Assembly (NCBI RefSeq): GCF_002302565.1
Contig: NZ_CP022382.1
Coordinates: 1,435,001 to 1,499,000, forward strand
DNA from: Capnocytophaga canimorsus
GTDB lineage: Bacteria; Bacteroidota; Bacteroidia; Flavobacteriales; Flavobacteriaceae
Direction of reading: 5' to 3'
DNA: 64,000 nucleotides
Shown here in pieces: positions 55,629 through 64,000 of this stretch. Each line of letters starts with the position of its first letter. The first letter of the stretch is position 1. The notes below the pieces were generated by a model. It searched no databases. It had not been told where the DNA came from and was given only the letters and a program-made list of their open reading frames with translations. A program made the translations under genes and the position numbers.

Positions 55629-57935
55629 TTATCTTACTATTTTTATAGGTTGGTTACTTACCTCAACTTCCTTTCCAAAAACACACATTTTCAGCGATGT
55701 ACCTCCTTGATTAGAAACTACTACCGATTCTGGAAAAACTTCTAAAGTAACAATGTGATTTCGAAAATTCACTTTAAACGAATAACTTTTCCATTGCGAT
55801 GGAATTTGCGGATTCAGGTGTAACATTCCGTTTCGCATACGCAAACCACCAAAGCCTTCCACGATGCTCATCCACGTTCCTGCCATTGAGGTAATGTGCA
55901 ATCCTTCGTGAACTTCTTTGTTGTAATCGTCCAAATCGAGGCGAGAAGTACGCAAATAGAACGTGTAAGCGTGTTCCATTCTCCCCAAAGAAGCTGCCAA
56001 AATGCTATGTACGCACGGAGAAAGTGACGATTCGTGTACCGTAAAAGGTTCGTAAAAATCGTAATGACGAGCCAATTCTTCCTTCGTGAAATGGTCTTCA
56101 AAGAAGTAGAAACCTTGCAATGTATCCGCTTGTTTGATGTAAGGCGAACGCAAAATCCTATCCCACGACCAATGCTGATTGATAGGACGTTCTTTTTTAT
56201 CCAACTCTGCCACTGTGATGAGTTCTTTATCCAAAAAGCCATCTTGTTGCAGATAAATATTCAATTCTTCCGAATACGGATAATACATATTTTCGGCAAC
56301 TGCTAACCATTGCTCTATTTCGTTTTCGGAAAGATTAGTTTTCTTCCAAACTCGCTCAAAATCATCACTATAAGAAGTTTTCACTTTATCCAAACATTCC
56401 TTAGCATATTTGATACACCATTGAGCGATGTAGTTCGTATAGAAATTGTTATTGATATTATTTTCGTATTCGTTAGGACCTGTTACTCCGAGAATTACGT
56501 ATTTATTCTTATCCTTTGAAAAGGTCGCTCTTTGGTGCCAGAAACGTGCAATTCCGATAAGTACTTCCAAGCCCATTTCAGGAACGTACGCAAAGTCATT
56601 CGTGTAACGCACATAATTGTAAATCGCAAACGCAATAGCTCCATTACGATGGATTTCCTCAAAGGTGATTTCCCACTCGTTGTGACATTCTTCGCCATTC
56701 ATCGTTACCATTGGGTAGAGAGCTGCTCCGTTTTTGAAACCTAATTTTTCAGCATTTTCGATGGCTTTCCCCAATTGGTCATATCTATATTTCAACAAAT
56801 TACGAGCCACTTCGGCGTTTTTGGTCGCCATATAGAAAGGCAAACAATAGGCTTCGGTATCCCAATAGGTACTTCCTCCATATTTTTCACCTGTAAATCC
56901 TTTCGGACCAATATTCAAACGAGCATCTTTACCCGAATACGTTTGATTCAATTGGAAAATATTAAAACGAATTGCTTGTTGTGCTTTGACATCGCCTTCG
57001 ATAGTGATATCCGCCATTTGCCAAACCTCAGCCCAATCTTCTTTCTGTTTTTTCAATAATTCGTTGAAGCCTAAAGCAGTAATTTTCAGCAATAATTGCT
57101 CCGTTTCTTCAATCAATTTTTCTTTCGGATGATTGAATGAAGTTACATATCCTGCATACTTTTCAAATTGAGCGGTTTGATTTTTCTCTGCCGAAGTTTC
57201 ATATACGAAACCGATGTAGTTCTCTTTTTGATTTACCTTTTGAATGTTAGAAACTACGCCGTTTACTTCCAACCGATTTTCCATAAAGGTACAAACACGA
57301 AAGGCTGTCTTTTTAGTTTCCGCTACGATAAAGCCTCTGTTTCCTACTTGCTTGACATCGAGTGTATTCCAGAATTTTTCTTCCCAGTTTGTATCGTGAT
57401 TTTCAATAGAACTATCCAAATACGACTCAAACGTAATAGTAGCTTTTTCGGTAAGAGGAGTAACCTCATAACGAATTACGCCCACTTCATCGTATTGCAA
57501 TGAAAGAAAACGAGTTACGTTTACCTGAATTTCCATTCCGCTTGGGAGTGTCGCCACAAACGAACGCGTGTAAACCCCCTCTTTCATATTTAGTACGCGT
57601 TTGAAATTTCTGACCGATTTGCACGTATTCAAATCCAATTCATTTCCGTTGACTTTCACACGAATACCTATCCAACTTGGAGCGTTTAACACTTTGGCAA
57701 AATACTCCGGATAGCCGTTTTTCCACCAACCCACTTTGGTTTTGTCGGGATAATAGACCCCTCCGATATAACTTCCTTGAAAGGTTTTTCCTGAGTAATG
57801 TTCCTCGAAATTAGCACGTTGCCCCATCGCTCCGTTACCCAAACTGAACAAACTCTCGGACTGCATTACGCGGTCTTTTTCAAATCCTTCTTCTATGATG
57901 CACCAATTATCCGGCACGATATAATCTTGATTCAT
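55629..57935 (-). CDS. GH65 phosphorylase (maltose phosphorylase-like)
   Basis: 768 residues, no signal peptide, so cytoplasmic. GH65 features: VMQSESLFSLGNGAMGQRAN at the N-terminus, ARLNIGPKGFTGEKYGGSTYWDTE, GVTGPNEYENNINNNFYTNY with the catalytic Glu, and INQHWSWDRILRS. It splits maltose with phosphate into glucose and beta-glucose-1-phosphate, which the nearby pgmB product converts to glucose-6-phosphate. Kojibiose or trehalose phosphorylase are alternatives in the family; the context favours maltose. Confidence 0.9.
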   Translation of the reverse strand: MNQDYIVPDNWCIIEEGFEKDRVMQSESLFSLGNGAMGQRANFEEHYSGKTFQGSYIGGVYYPDKTKVGWWKNGYPEYFAKVLNAPSWIGIRVKVNGNELDLNTCKSVRNFKRVLNMKEGVYTRSFVATLPSGMEIQVNVTRFLSLQYDEVGVIRYEVTPLTEKATITFESYLDSSIENHDTNWEEKFWNTLDVKQVGNRGFIVAETKKTAFRVCTFMENRLEVNGVVSNIQKVNQKENYIGFVYETSAEKNQTAQFEKYAGYVTSFNHPKEKLIEETEQLLLKITALGFNELLKKQKEDWAEVWQMADITIEGDVKAQQAIRFNIFQLNQTYSGKDARLNIGPKGFTGEKYGGSTYWDTEAYCLPFYMATKNAEVARNLLKYRYDQLGKAIENAEKLGFKNGAALYPMVTMNGEECHNEWEITFEEIHRNGAIAFAIYNYVRYTNDFAYVPEMGLEVLIGIARFWHQRATFSKDKNKYVILGVTGPNEYENNINNNFYTNYIAQWCIKYAKECLDKVKTSYSDDFERVWKKTNLSENEIEQWLAVAENMYYPYSEELNIYLQQDGFLDKELITVAELDKKERPINQHWSWDRILRSPYIKQADTLQGFYFFEDHFTKEELARHYDFYEPFTVHESSLSPCVHSILAASLGRMEHAYTFYLRTSRLDLDDYNKEVHEGLHITSMAGTWMSIVEGFGGLRMRNGMLHLNPQIPSQWKSYSFKVNFRNHIVTLEVFPESVVVSNQGGTSLKMCVFGKEVEVSNQPIKIVR

Positions 57936-58039
57936 TCTATGTATGATTTTATTTTTTCACTTAATTCTTATAAAATATTTATTTTTTTGAGTATTCGTTT
58001 AAAAATTTTTCATTTTCAAACATAATTCCTTAAACAAAT

Positions 58040-58570
58040 TTACATTTTCTTACGAAACTTATGAAATTTCGACGCCCAAAAGAATGCTAACGGAAAACTT
58101 ACAATAGTTACTACAATTCCTCCGACTGTCCACCAAAACATCTCTTCAAAAGACAGAATATCAGATTCAACAAACTTCCAAAATGTATAAAAACAATATG
58201 GAAGCGACAGTAGGGAGATGATTATCACTGGGACATACTTTCCATACACAAGCCATTGCACGATGTGCATCCATAAATGAATGAAAAACGCCATAAATCC
58301 GGCAAACCACCAACCATAACTCCCAAACCAAACCGACAAATAACAAACAACTGAAAGCAATAAAAATTCGTGGGCTACCGCTACCGCAAAATCGGCTGTG
58401 GAATATGCAAAAAAATTATTGCGAGTCAGGAATTTTTCCAGTTTCGGGAAACGTTGCCTCAATTCATCTCGATTTTTGGAAAGCCACGTCTCGAACATTA
58501 CAACTTCCTCAAAATCGTGCACCATAAATACCACAGGAAGCAACACCATAAGTAATTGTAATTCTGACAT
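58040..58570 (-). CDS. HXXEE-domain membrane protein
   Basis: About 176 residues from the ATG at 58570; the ORF start at 58579 is a TTG. Motif HDFEE at about residues 18-22 gives the domain its name, and four to five membrane segments follow. Function unknown. It lies between the GH65 gene and a GNAT gene on the same strand, inside the sugar locus but with no evident link. Confidence 0.8.
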   Translation of the reverse strand: MSELQLLMVLLPVVFMVHDFEEVVMFETWLSKNRDELRQRFPKLEKFLTRNNFFAYSTADFAVAVAHEFLLLSVVCYLSVWFGSYGWWFAGFMAFFIHLWMHIVQWLVYGKYVPVIIISLLSLPYCFYTFWKFVESDILSFEEMFWWTVGGIVVTIVSFPLAFFWASKFHKFRKKM

Positions 58571-58593
58571 TTTATTCAAATCTCGTTCAATTG

Positions 58594-59091
58594 TTAATGT
58601 GTATTTGTCGAATTCAAATCAATCACCATCACATAATCTTCGTCATTTTCCTTGACGACATAAAACCCCATTTTCAAATACATTTTTGCTGCATAATTGG
58701 CTTTCTGCACAGATAATGAAGCTTTTTCGTAGCCCTCCTCAGCAAGTTGGTCAAGCAATTTTTGAAATAATTTTGTACCAATACCTTGATTTCGATATTC
58801 TGAATAAAGCGAAATAGAAAGTGAGGGAGTTTGGTCGTCAATATGTCCGTAATCGTTGATAATTCTTGCCCACGCCGCACCAATTATCCGTTCCGAAGCT
58901 GTTGCCACTACGGCTACATCACCTTTTTGTGAACCAAAATCAGCAAAATAGATGCGTAGTTCGGGGTGAAAGACAATATCACGCGGTGGCGGTGTAACGC
59001 CTTCGGGCAAAAATATGGCTTCGTACAAAAAATCCTGCAATAACGAATACTCGCTCGGATTCATCGGACGTATATTCACAATGTTTTTCAT
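58594..59091 (-). CDS. GNAT-family N-acetyltransferase
   Basis: 165 residues. Acetyl-CoA-binding motif A EYRNQGIGTKLFQKLLD near residues 95-112, preceded by VAVVATASERIIGAAWARI and followed by ASLSVQKANYAAKMYLKMGF. Complete GNAT fold; substrate unknown. It starts 78 bp before the unknown gene's stop and ends 23 bp before the HXXEE gene, so it is probably co-transcribed with that gene. Confidence 0.85.
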   Translation of the reverse strand: MKNIVNIRPMNPSEYSLLQDFLYEAIFLPEGVTPPPRDIVFHPELRIYFADFGSQKGDVAVVATASERIIGAAWARIINDYGHIDDQTPSLSISLYSEYRNQGIGTKLFQKLLDQLAEEGYEKASLSVQKANYAAKMYLKMGFYVVKENDEDYVMVIDLNSTNTH

Positions 59092-59169
59092 CGGTCATAT
59101 ATGGTTTATAGCTTTATACCATCAGATTGAAAACTTAAATCGACAGGATTTTATTTTTTATTGATAAAT

Positions 59170-59664
59170 TTACTCTTCAAAAAGTTCTTTTCTTAATTCT
59201 TCACAGATTTCTGCTATTTCCAACATCACTTCTTCTGGACACATTTCACTCAAATCGTATGATAAAGGTTCTGCTACAAAATCTTTCAAAGCTTTATTCA
59301 TTTGTTTATTTTCCTCTTGAGTTGAAATGATTTTAATATTCAATGAAGTAGCATCAAAATTTCCTTCCGAAAGTTCGCTCAAATTAACACTTCCATTCTT
59401 TTTACATTCCAAAAGTAATGCCGCTAAATCAGTAATTAAATCAATTGCATAATAAAACTCGCGTTGAATTCCTTGTTTATCAGTATAAATAAGTAAAGTA
59501 TCTGTTTGACGAAAATTCCAATTCAGGCGTTCTAAACTTGTATCAGAGAAGATTTCACTCAAGGTAATTTCTTCCTTTTGCTTGTCTAAAAGATAATCCA
59601 CTAATGTCAAACTATCATCTGTATCACCAATATAGTTATTCCAGTATTTACCTGTAATATACAT
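59170..59664 (-). CDS. Protein of unknown function
   Basis: About 164 residues from the ATG at 59664 (MYITGKYWNNYIGDTDDSLT). The longer reading from 59775 overlaps pgmB and is unlikely. Acidic, soluble; N-terminal half has TLVDYLLDKQKEEITLSEIF. No family recognised. It follows pgmB by 34 bp. Confidence 0.65.
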   Translation of the reverse strand: MYITGKYWNNYIGDTDDSLTLVDYLLDKQKEEITLSEIFSDTSLERLNWNFRQTDTLLIYTDKQGIQREFYYAIDLITDLAALLLECKKNGSVNLSELSEGNFDATSLNIKIISTQEENKQMNKALKDFVAEPLSYDLSEMCPEEVMLEIAEICEELRKELFEE

Positions 59665-59698
59665 ACTTATAAGTTTTAAAATTAAAAAGATAGGATTT

Positions 59699-60331
59699 CT
59701 ATTTTTCCACACGTAATATTTCTTCAAAACCGGAAAAAACCTCATCGGCTTGATGTAGCACGTCTGCACTTCCAATTCCGATAGCTTTCATTCCTGCCGT
59801 TTTGGCCGCTTGAACTCCTGCTTCCGAATCTTCAAAAACCACGCAATCTTCATTTTGAACACCTAATTTTTGAGCTGCAATCACAAAAACTTCGGGGTCG
59901 GGTTTGGCTTTGCTAACGTCATTTCCATCAACAATGGCATCAAAATACGAAATAATTCCGAGTTTTTGCAAAATCGGACGGGCATTTTTACTTGCCGAAC
60001 CCAAAGCAATCCTTATATTTTTTTGCTTTGCCTGTTCCAAAAATGTTTTTACACCAGGTAAGATATCGTTTTCGTTCATTTGAGCCACATAGCTTAAATA
60101 ATCTTCATTTTTGCGTGTTGCTAACTCATCAAATTTTTCTTCGGAAACAGAAACACCTGCCCAATTCAATATTTTTTGAAGCGAATCAACACGGCTTACG
60201 CCCTTAAGCTGTTCGTTAAGTTCGTGTGTGAGTTCAAACCCAAATTCTTGTCCAATTTTCTTCCACGCTATAAAGTGAAATTTTGCTGTATCGACGATAA
60301 CGCCATCTAAATCAAATATGTATGCTTTCAT
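59699..60331 (-). CDS. pgmB: Beta-phosphoglucomutase
   Basis: 210 residues from the ATG at 60331; the earlier in-frame start at 60364 lies in the repeat array and adds a non-family leader. HAD-superfamily: FDLDGVIVDTAKFHFIAW (residues 5-22, nucleophile and acid/base Asp), LKGVSRVDSL cap, GSASKNA, and KPDPEVF with VVFEDSEAGVQAA. It converts beta-glucose-1-phosphate from the GH65 enzyme to glucose-6-phosphate. Array D precedes it. Confidence 0.93.
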   Translation of the reverse strand: MKAYIFDLDGVIVDTAKFHFIAWKKIGQEFGFELTHELNEQLKGVSRVDSLQKILNWAGVSVSEEKFDELATRKNEDYLSYVAQMNENDILPGVKTFLEQAKQKNIRIALGSASKNARPILQKLGIISYFDAIVDGNDVSKAKPDPEVFVIAAQKLGVQNEDCVVFEDSEAGVQAAKTAGMKAIGIGSADVLHQADEVFSGFEEILRVEK

Positions 60332-60354
60332 TTTAAGTATAAATTTAAAAGTTT

Positions 60355-60480
60355 TAAGAAACAAGTACCGAGTTACAAGGATAAAGTAAAAAGGAACAAG
60401 TTACAAGTACCAAGTTACAAGTACCAAGTTGCAAGTGCTAACCACTATTTACTAATTACTAATCCCTATTTTCTATTGCC
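60355..60480. repeat. Short-word repeat array D, between pgmB and the MFS gene
   Basis: Repeated words ACAAGTACCAAGTT (three times, with small changes), GTTACAAG, and GGATAAAGTAAAAAGGA, then a second kind of text ACTATTTACTAATTACTAAT. The gap is fully composed of these words. GGATAAAG is shared with arrays C and E. Confidence 0.85.
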
Positions 60481-61973
60481 TACTTTATAGAATCTTTCAC
60501 TCCAAGAGTCAAAAATCCTGATAAAATCATCGCTACACCTCCTACAACCAGCGCATATACAGGTTCGTTATTAAACAAATTGTGTACGATAACTCCTAAA
60601 ATTGTTGCAGCAACTATCTGTGGAAGTACAATAAAAAAATTAAATACCCCCATATAATACCCCATTTTATCCGAAGGCAATGCTCCAGAAAGAATTGCGT
60701 ACGGCATCGAAAGGATACTCGCCCAAGCAATCCCTACACCAACCATCGAAACGATAAGCATATTCGGGTCACTTATAAAATACACCGAAATAAGCCCTAA
60801 TCCTCCCAATAACAAACAGATAAAGTGAGTAACCTTACGGCTAGTAGCTTTTGCCAAAACAGGAAGCAAGAATGCCACCAATGCTGCTACCCCATTGTAC
60901 ACAGCGAAAAGCAATGTAACCCAATCTGCTCCCTCGTTATACAAAGGAGAGGAAGTATCCGTAGTTCCATAGATACGCCCCGTTACCGTTGCCGTAGTGT
61001 AAATCCACATTGCAAAAAGCGAAAACCACGAAAAGAACTGAACCAAAGCCAATTGCTTCATCGTTTTGGGCATATAAAGCATATCTGTAGTGATAGAAAT
61101 AAAGCCATTCTCTTTCACCTTTCTTTTATGCAGATAAGACGTAAACAAGAACGAAAATCCTAACATTGCCATTCCGATAGCCAAAATGTACAACTCTTTT
61201 TCCATTTTGAAAAAATAAAGAAAAATTGTTGAAATAACCCCCACGACAGCAAAAATTGCTCCGTAAAAGTTTAGTTTTTTTGCTTTTTCTTCGGAAGAAA
61301 CTTCGTTTTTGTAGGTATTGACATCTTTCTTTTCAAAGGCTTCCAACTCGGCAGGAGAATATTCTTTAGAAGAGAAAACCGTCCATAGTACAGCCACCAG
61401 AAAAACGATAGCTCCTGCATAGAATGACCATTTTACTGAATCGGGAATGACCCCTTCGGGAGCTGTATTGCTGATTCCCAAATAATTCGTATAAATATAA
61501 GGCAAAGCCGAACCTACCACAGCTCCCACTCCGATGAAGAAACTTTGCATTGCAAATCCGGTAGTACGTTGTTCATCAGGCAGATTATCCCCTACGAAAG
61601 CACGGAAAGGTTCCATTGAAATATTGATGGAGGCATCCATAATCCAGAGCGTTCCAGCGGCAATCCATAGTGAAGGTGAATTCGGCATAATACATAATGC
61701 GATAGAAGAGAGAATCGCACCGATTAAAAAATACGGACGACGGCGACCCAATCGCGTCCACGTTCGGTCGCTCATATATCCAATAATAGGCTGAATAATT
61801 AGCCCAGTAACAGGAGCGGCAATCCACAAAATTGGGATATCTTCAACTTTGGCTCCTAATGTTTCAAAAATACGAGATGTATTGGCATTCTGCAAGGCAA
61901 AACCAAATTGGATACCCAAAAAACCAAAACTCATATTCCATATTTCCCAAAAACTTAATCTTCGTTTTTCCAT
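60480..61973 (-). CDS. MFS sugar transporter (SLC45/maltose-type)
   Basis: About 497 residues from the ATG at 61973. Twelve membrane segments; the family motif GYMSDRTWTRLGRRRPYFLIG between helices 2 and 3 (quoted as DRTWTRLGRRRP) is typical of the sugar-proton symporters found in Bacteroidota maltose loci. A large loop sits in the middle (about 205-250). It imports maltose or similar from the periplasm to feed GH65. The first gene of the minus-strand operon, with its own promoter. Confidence 0.88.
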   Translation of the reverse strand: MEKRRLSFWEIWNMSFGFLGIQFGFALQNANTSRIFETLGAKVEDIPILWIAAPVTGLIIQPIIGYMSDRTWTRLGRRRPYFLIGAILSSIALCIMPNSPSLWIAAGTLWIMDASINISMEPFRAFVGDNLPDEQRTTGFAMQSFFIGVGAVVGSALPYIYTNYLGISNTAPEGVIPDSVKWSFYAGAIVFLVAVLWTVFSSKEYSPAELEAFEKKDVNTYKNEVSSEEKAKKLNFYGAIFAVVGVISTIFLYFFKMEKELYILAIGMAMLGFSFLFTSYLHKRKVKENGFISITTDMLYMPKTMKQLALVQFFSWFSLFAMWIYTTATVTGRIYGTTDTSSPLYNEGADWVTLLFAVYNGVAALVAFLLPVLAKATSRKVTHFICLLLGGLGLISVYFISDPNMLIVSMVGVGIAWASILSMPYAILSGALPSDKMGYYMGVFNFFIVLPQIVAATILGVIVHNLFNNEPVYALVVGGVAMILSGFLTLGVKDSIK

Positions 61974-62119
61974 TGTAATCATATTTGCACAAGTACTCAA
62001 TTGGCATTACTACCCACCAAGATAACTTACTGCGTTTTTTTTAATAGGAAGCAACCTCCCCAACACTAAAATTAAACGGGCAGATTACTATTTTTGAGAA
62101 GTATGTAAAATTGTTGTGA

Positions 62120-62151
62120 CAAATATAGGTGATTATTTCGGCTTTTGCAAA
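62120..62151 (-). promoter_or_regulatory. MFS-operon promoter (TTTG-N20-TATATTTG)
   Basis: On the minus strand a -33 TTTG (plus strand 62148-62151) and a -7 TATATTTG (62120-62127) are separated by exactly 20 bp, the ideal Bacteroidota primary-sigma promoter. The start codon is about 147 bp downstream, giving a long leader in which I saw no riboswitch. Confidence 0.65.
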
Positions 62152-62214
62152 TAGAAATCTTTAAATTATATCCTTGATTTATAATATTTTCTACTATTTC
62201 GTTTTCGATAAAAA

Positions 62215-62250
62215 TAAAAAAGCCACTTCAATGATTGAAGTGACTTTTAC
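62215..62250 (-). terminator. Terminator of rfbB
   Basis: AAAAGCCACTTCA / TGAAGTGACTTTT stem with a 5-base loop, 20 bp after the rfbB stop, with one mismatch and flanking A/T. It separates the rhamnose operon from the sugar locus. Confidence 0.75.
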
Positions 62251-62269
62251 GCATTTTCTATAACTAATA

Positions 62270-63328
62270 CTACCTATTTTTATACATCTGGTCGTAATAT
62301 TTTTGGTAGTCGCCACTGGTGATAGTATCTAGCCATTCTTGATTTTGCAGATACCAAGCTACGGTACGCTGAATTCCCTCTTCGAACTGTAAGGAAGGTT
62401 CCCAACCAAGTTCTTCTTTAATTTTTGTAGCGTCAATAGCATAACGAAGGTCGTGCCCTGCTCGGTCAGTAACAAACGTAATGAGTTTTTCTGAGCTTCC
62501 TTCAGGGCGACCTAGCTGCTTATCTACTTCTTTGATGATGACGCGTATCAAGTCGATGTTTTTCCACTCGTTAAAGCCCCCGATGTTGTATGTATCGCCA
62601 ATTTTACCCTTGTGGAATATTACGTCAATTGCTCTGGCGTGGTCTTCAACGTAGAGCCAATCTCGCACGTTTTCACCTCGTCCGTAAACGGGTAGCGGCT
62701 TATTACTGCGAATGTTATTGATGAATAGGGGGATTAATTTTTCAGGAAACTGATAGCTTCCGTAGTTATTGGAGCAGTTGGAGATAACTGTCGGAAGTCC
62801 GTAGGTATCTTGATAAGCTCGAACGAAGTGGTCGGACGAGGCTTTCGATGCCGAATAGGGCGAATGTGGGTCGTACTTTGTGTTTTCTGTAAAAAGCGTA
62901 TTGTCCATCTGCAAAGCACCATACACTTCATCGGTGGAGACGTGATAGAACAGTTTCCCGTCCCAATTGCCGTTCCAAACCTCACGTGCTGCCTGTAGAA
63001 GTGATAGCGTACCCATAACATTGGTCTTCGCGAAGGTGAAAGGGTCTTTAATGCTGCGGTCTACGTGGCTTTCTGCTGCCAAATGGATTATTCCGCTGAT
63101 GTTTTTGCTCTCGATGAGTTGCTTCATAGCCTGAAAGTCGCAGATATCAGCCTTTACGAACTCGTAGTTAGGTGATTTCTCTACATCTTTGAGGTTTTCC
63201 AAGTTTCCGGCATACGTTAGTAAATCCAAATTGATGATTCTGTAGTCAGGATATTTGTTTACAAACAACCGAACCACGTGCGAGCCTATAAATCCAGCTC
63301 CGCCTGTTATTAAAATGTTTTTTTTCAT
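62270..63328 (-). CDS. rfbB: dTDP-glucose 4,6-dehydratase
   Basis: 352 residues. Second step of dTDP-L-rhamnose synthesis. NAD-binding GGAGFIGSHV (residues 8-17), LAAESHVDRSI, STDEVYG with the catalytic Thr/Asp/Glu, and the YSASKASSD active-site Tyr-Lys. C-terminal part has the family DRAGHDLRYAIDATK. Complete length. The four-helix gene lies just upstream on the same strand, then rfbD. Confidence 0.95.
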   Translation of the reverse strand: MKKNILITGGAGFIGSHVVRLFVNKYPDYRIINLDLLTYAGNLENLKDVEKSPNYEFVKADICDFQAMKQLIESKNISGIIHLAAESHVDRSIKDPFTFAKTNVMGTLSLLQAAREVWNGNWDGKLFYHVSTDEVYGALQMDNTLFTENTKYDPHSPYSASKASSDHFVRAYQDTYGLPTVISNCSNNYGSYQFPEKLIPLFINNIRSNKPLPVYGRGENVRDWLYVEDHARAIDVIFHKGKIGDTYNIGGFNEWKNIDLIRVIIKEVDKQLGRPEGSSEKLITFVTDRAGHDLRYAIDATKIKEELGWEPSLQFEEGIQRTVAWYLQNQEWLDTITSGDYQKYYDQMYKNR

Positions 63329-63329
63329 T

Positions 63330-63381
63330 TGAAGTGTTTTTTTGTTAAGGATAAAGGATAAAGTGGAAAGGATAAAAAATG
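63330..63381. repeat. Short-word repeat array E, downstream of the second four-helix gene
   Basis: Contains AAGGATAAAGGATAAAGTGGAAAGGATAAA (quoted as AAGGATAAAGGATAAAGT), three copies of GGATAAA. The upstream side of the same gene (63726-63760) reads TATCCTTTATACTTTTTA, the complementary words, so they are inverted. Fewer units than arrays A-D. Confidence 0.7.
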
Positions 63382-63735
63382 CTAAGTTGATTTTTTTCTC
63401 ATTTTTGAATGTATGGCACCTATAATGCTCATCAACTCCTTACTTTCTTGCTCCAAATCTTTCCAATTCCTATTATCGTCATAAATTCTAATAAGTATTC
63501 GTATCCAATAGTTTGTTTCTCTTATCTCTTTCAAGCAGATGCCAATTTTATTGGTAAAGTCGGCTTGTGATACTGCTCCTTGCGATTCTTCGTAGTTGGC
63601 TCCGACAGAAGTTGCCGACCTTATCAGCTGATGGGCAATCAATTTGTACTCAATGCCAATAGGAAGCTTTCTGACTTCGTTAATGGCTGATATGGAGAAT
63701 TCAAATAACCGATTTTGAAGGTTTATACTTTTCAC
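63382..63735 (-). CDS. Four-helix-bundle protein (Avd/IVP-like), second copy
   Basis: 117 residues from a GTG (63735); no ATG is available. Family signs: LIRSATSVGANYEESQGAVS and KEIRETNYWIRILIR, the same helices as the gene at 43510, but the sequences are otherwise divergent. It interrupts the rfb genes and, like the first copy, is bracketed by short-word repeats. An alternative start further upstream cannot be excluded. Confidence 0.83.
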   Translation of the reverse strand: MKSINLQNRLFEFSISAINEVRKLPIGIEYKLIAHQLIRSATSVGANYEESQGAVSQADFTNKIGICLKEIRETNYWIRILIRIYDDNRNWKDLEQESKELMSIIGAIHSKMRKKST

Positions 63736-63757
63736 TTTATCCTTTATACTTTTTATT

Positions 63758-64000
63758 TTATTTCCCTTTTAAAGCCTCTTTCCAATGTGAAATTGTATAA
63801 TTAAAATCGTTTTTTAGTTTTGATTTGTCCAAAACCGAATAACTTGGACGTTTTACCTTACTTGGGAACTCGCTCGACAAGCAAGGTTTAACCAGACAAT
63901 CATTCCCCGACATACGAACGATTTCGGTAGCGAAGTCGAACCACGAGCATACGCCTTCATTTGAGAAATGATACACCTCGCGTTTTTTGCACAAATCTTT
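63758..64000 (-). CDS. rfbD: dTDP-4-dehydrorhamnose reductase, C-terminal part (cut by window edge)
   Basis: The frame stays open to the last base. Visible residues HFSNEGVCSWFDFATEI and KRPSYSVLDKSKL are the C-terminal signature of RfbD, the last enzyme of dTDP-L-rhamnose synthesis. The N-terminal NADPH-binding part lies outside the window. It precedes the four-helix gene and rfbB on the same strand. Confidence 0.85.
   Translation of the reverse strand, partial: KDLCKKREVYHFSNEGVCSWFDFATEIVRMSGNDCLVKPCLSSEFPSKVKRPSYSVLDKSKLKNDFNYTISHWKEALKGK

Noticed and set aside
59665..59775. N-terminal extension of the unknown gene into pgmB
   Set aside because: It would overlap the pgmB coding end in another frame; the ATG at 59664 gives a normal spacing.

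Overview
The window reads as part of the chromosome of a low-GC Bacteroidota, most likely a Flavobacteriaceae. Evidence: SusC/SusD proteins, class II HMG-CoA reductase, a GYDIA-type GHMP kinase, many -7 promoter elements of the form TAnnTTTG, and a two-metal-site YbeY variant. Capnocytophaga is a guess I cannot confirm from sequence alone.

Left part (1-24 kb, mostly core genes): a truncated mevalonate-pathway HMG-CoA reductase overlapping a GHMP kinase; a beta-propeller phytase with its TonB-dependent receptor; a YfcC-type transporter; the tmRNA gene ssrA (minus strand, 8225-8624, tag ending NGENNYALAA); a small gene broken in a poly-T run; sbcD-sbcC; ybeY; a secreted Cys-rich protein; an SGNH hydrolase; rlmN; hisS; a large secreted zinc metalloprotease; and the divergent dapD/rseP pair.

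Middle part (24-39 kb, accessory island): secreted and lipoprotein genes of unknown function, then a bank of immunity-type genes without an intact toxin. It holds an SMI1/KNR4 protein, four paralogues of one small family (two in a 569-bp tandem duplication), and a SUFU-type protein. Two orphan fragments of the junction peptide (VYNFDIADN...) that precedes toxin domains in Rhs/HINT polymorphic toxins lie among them. Repeated hairpin blocks flank one cassette. Then come small membrane proteins, a DKNYY-repeat protein with visibly more GC-rich codon use, a tandemly duplicated membrane gene pair, and an IS5-type transposase remnant at the island edge.

Right part (39-62 kb, starch/maltodextrin utilisation locus): SusC, SusD and a SusE/F-like binding protein at the surface; two GH13 lipoproteins, a GH97 alpha-glucosidase and a SusA-like GH13 enzyme in the envelope; an MFS sugar importer; and cytoplasmic GH65 phosphorylase plus beta-phosphoglucomutase. 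A divergent LacI-type regulator sits between the two halves. Non-sugar genes (HXXEE, GNAT, an unknown protein, DUF6261-like) interrupt it. The window ends in dTDP-rhamnose genes (rfbB, partial rfbD).

The most unusual structure is the pairing of two four-helix-bundle (Avd/IVP-like) genes with arrays of very short repeated words. These arrays occupy several intergenic gaps of the sugar locus and the rfb locus: AATTACGAATTACG units every 19-20 bp, and AACTTG/TACTTG/GGATAAAG words elsewhere. No reverse transcriptase or cas gene accompanies them here.
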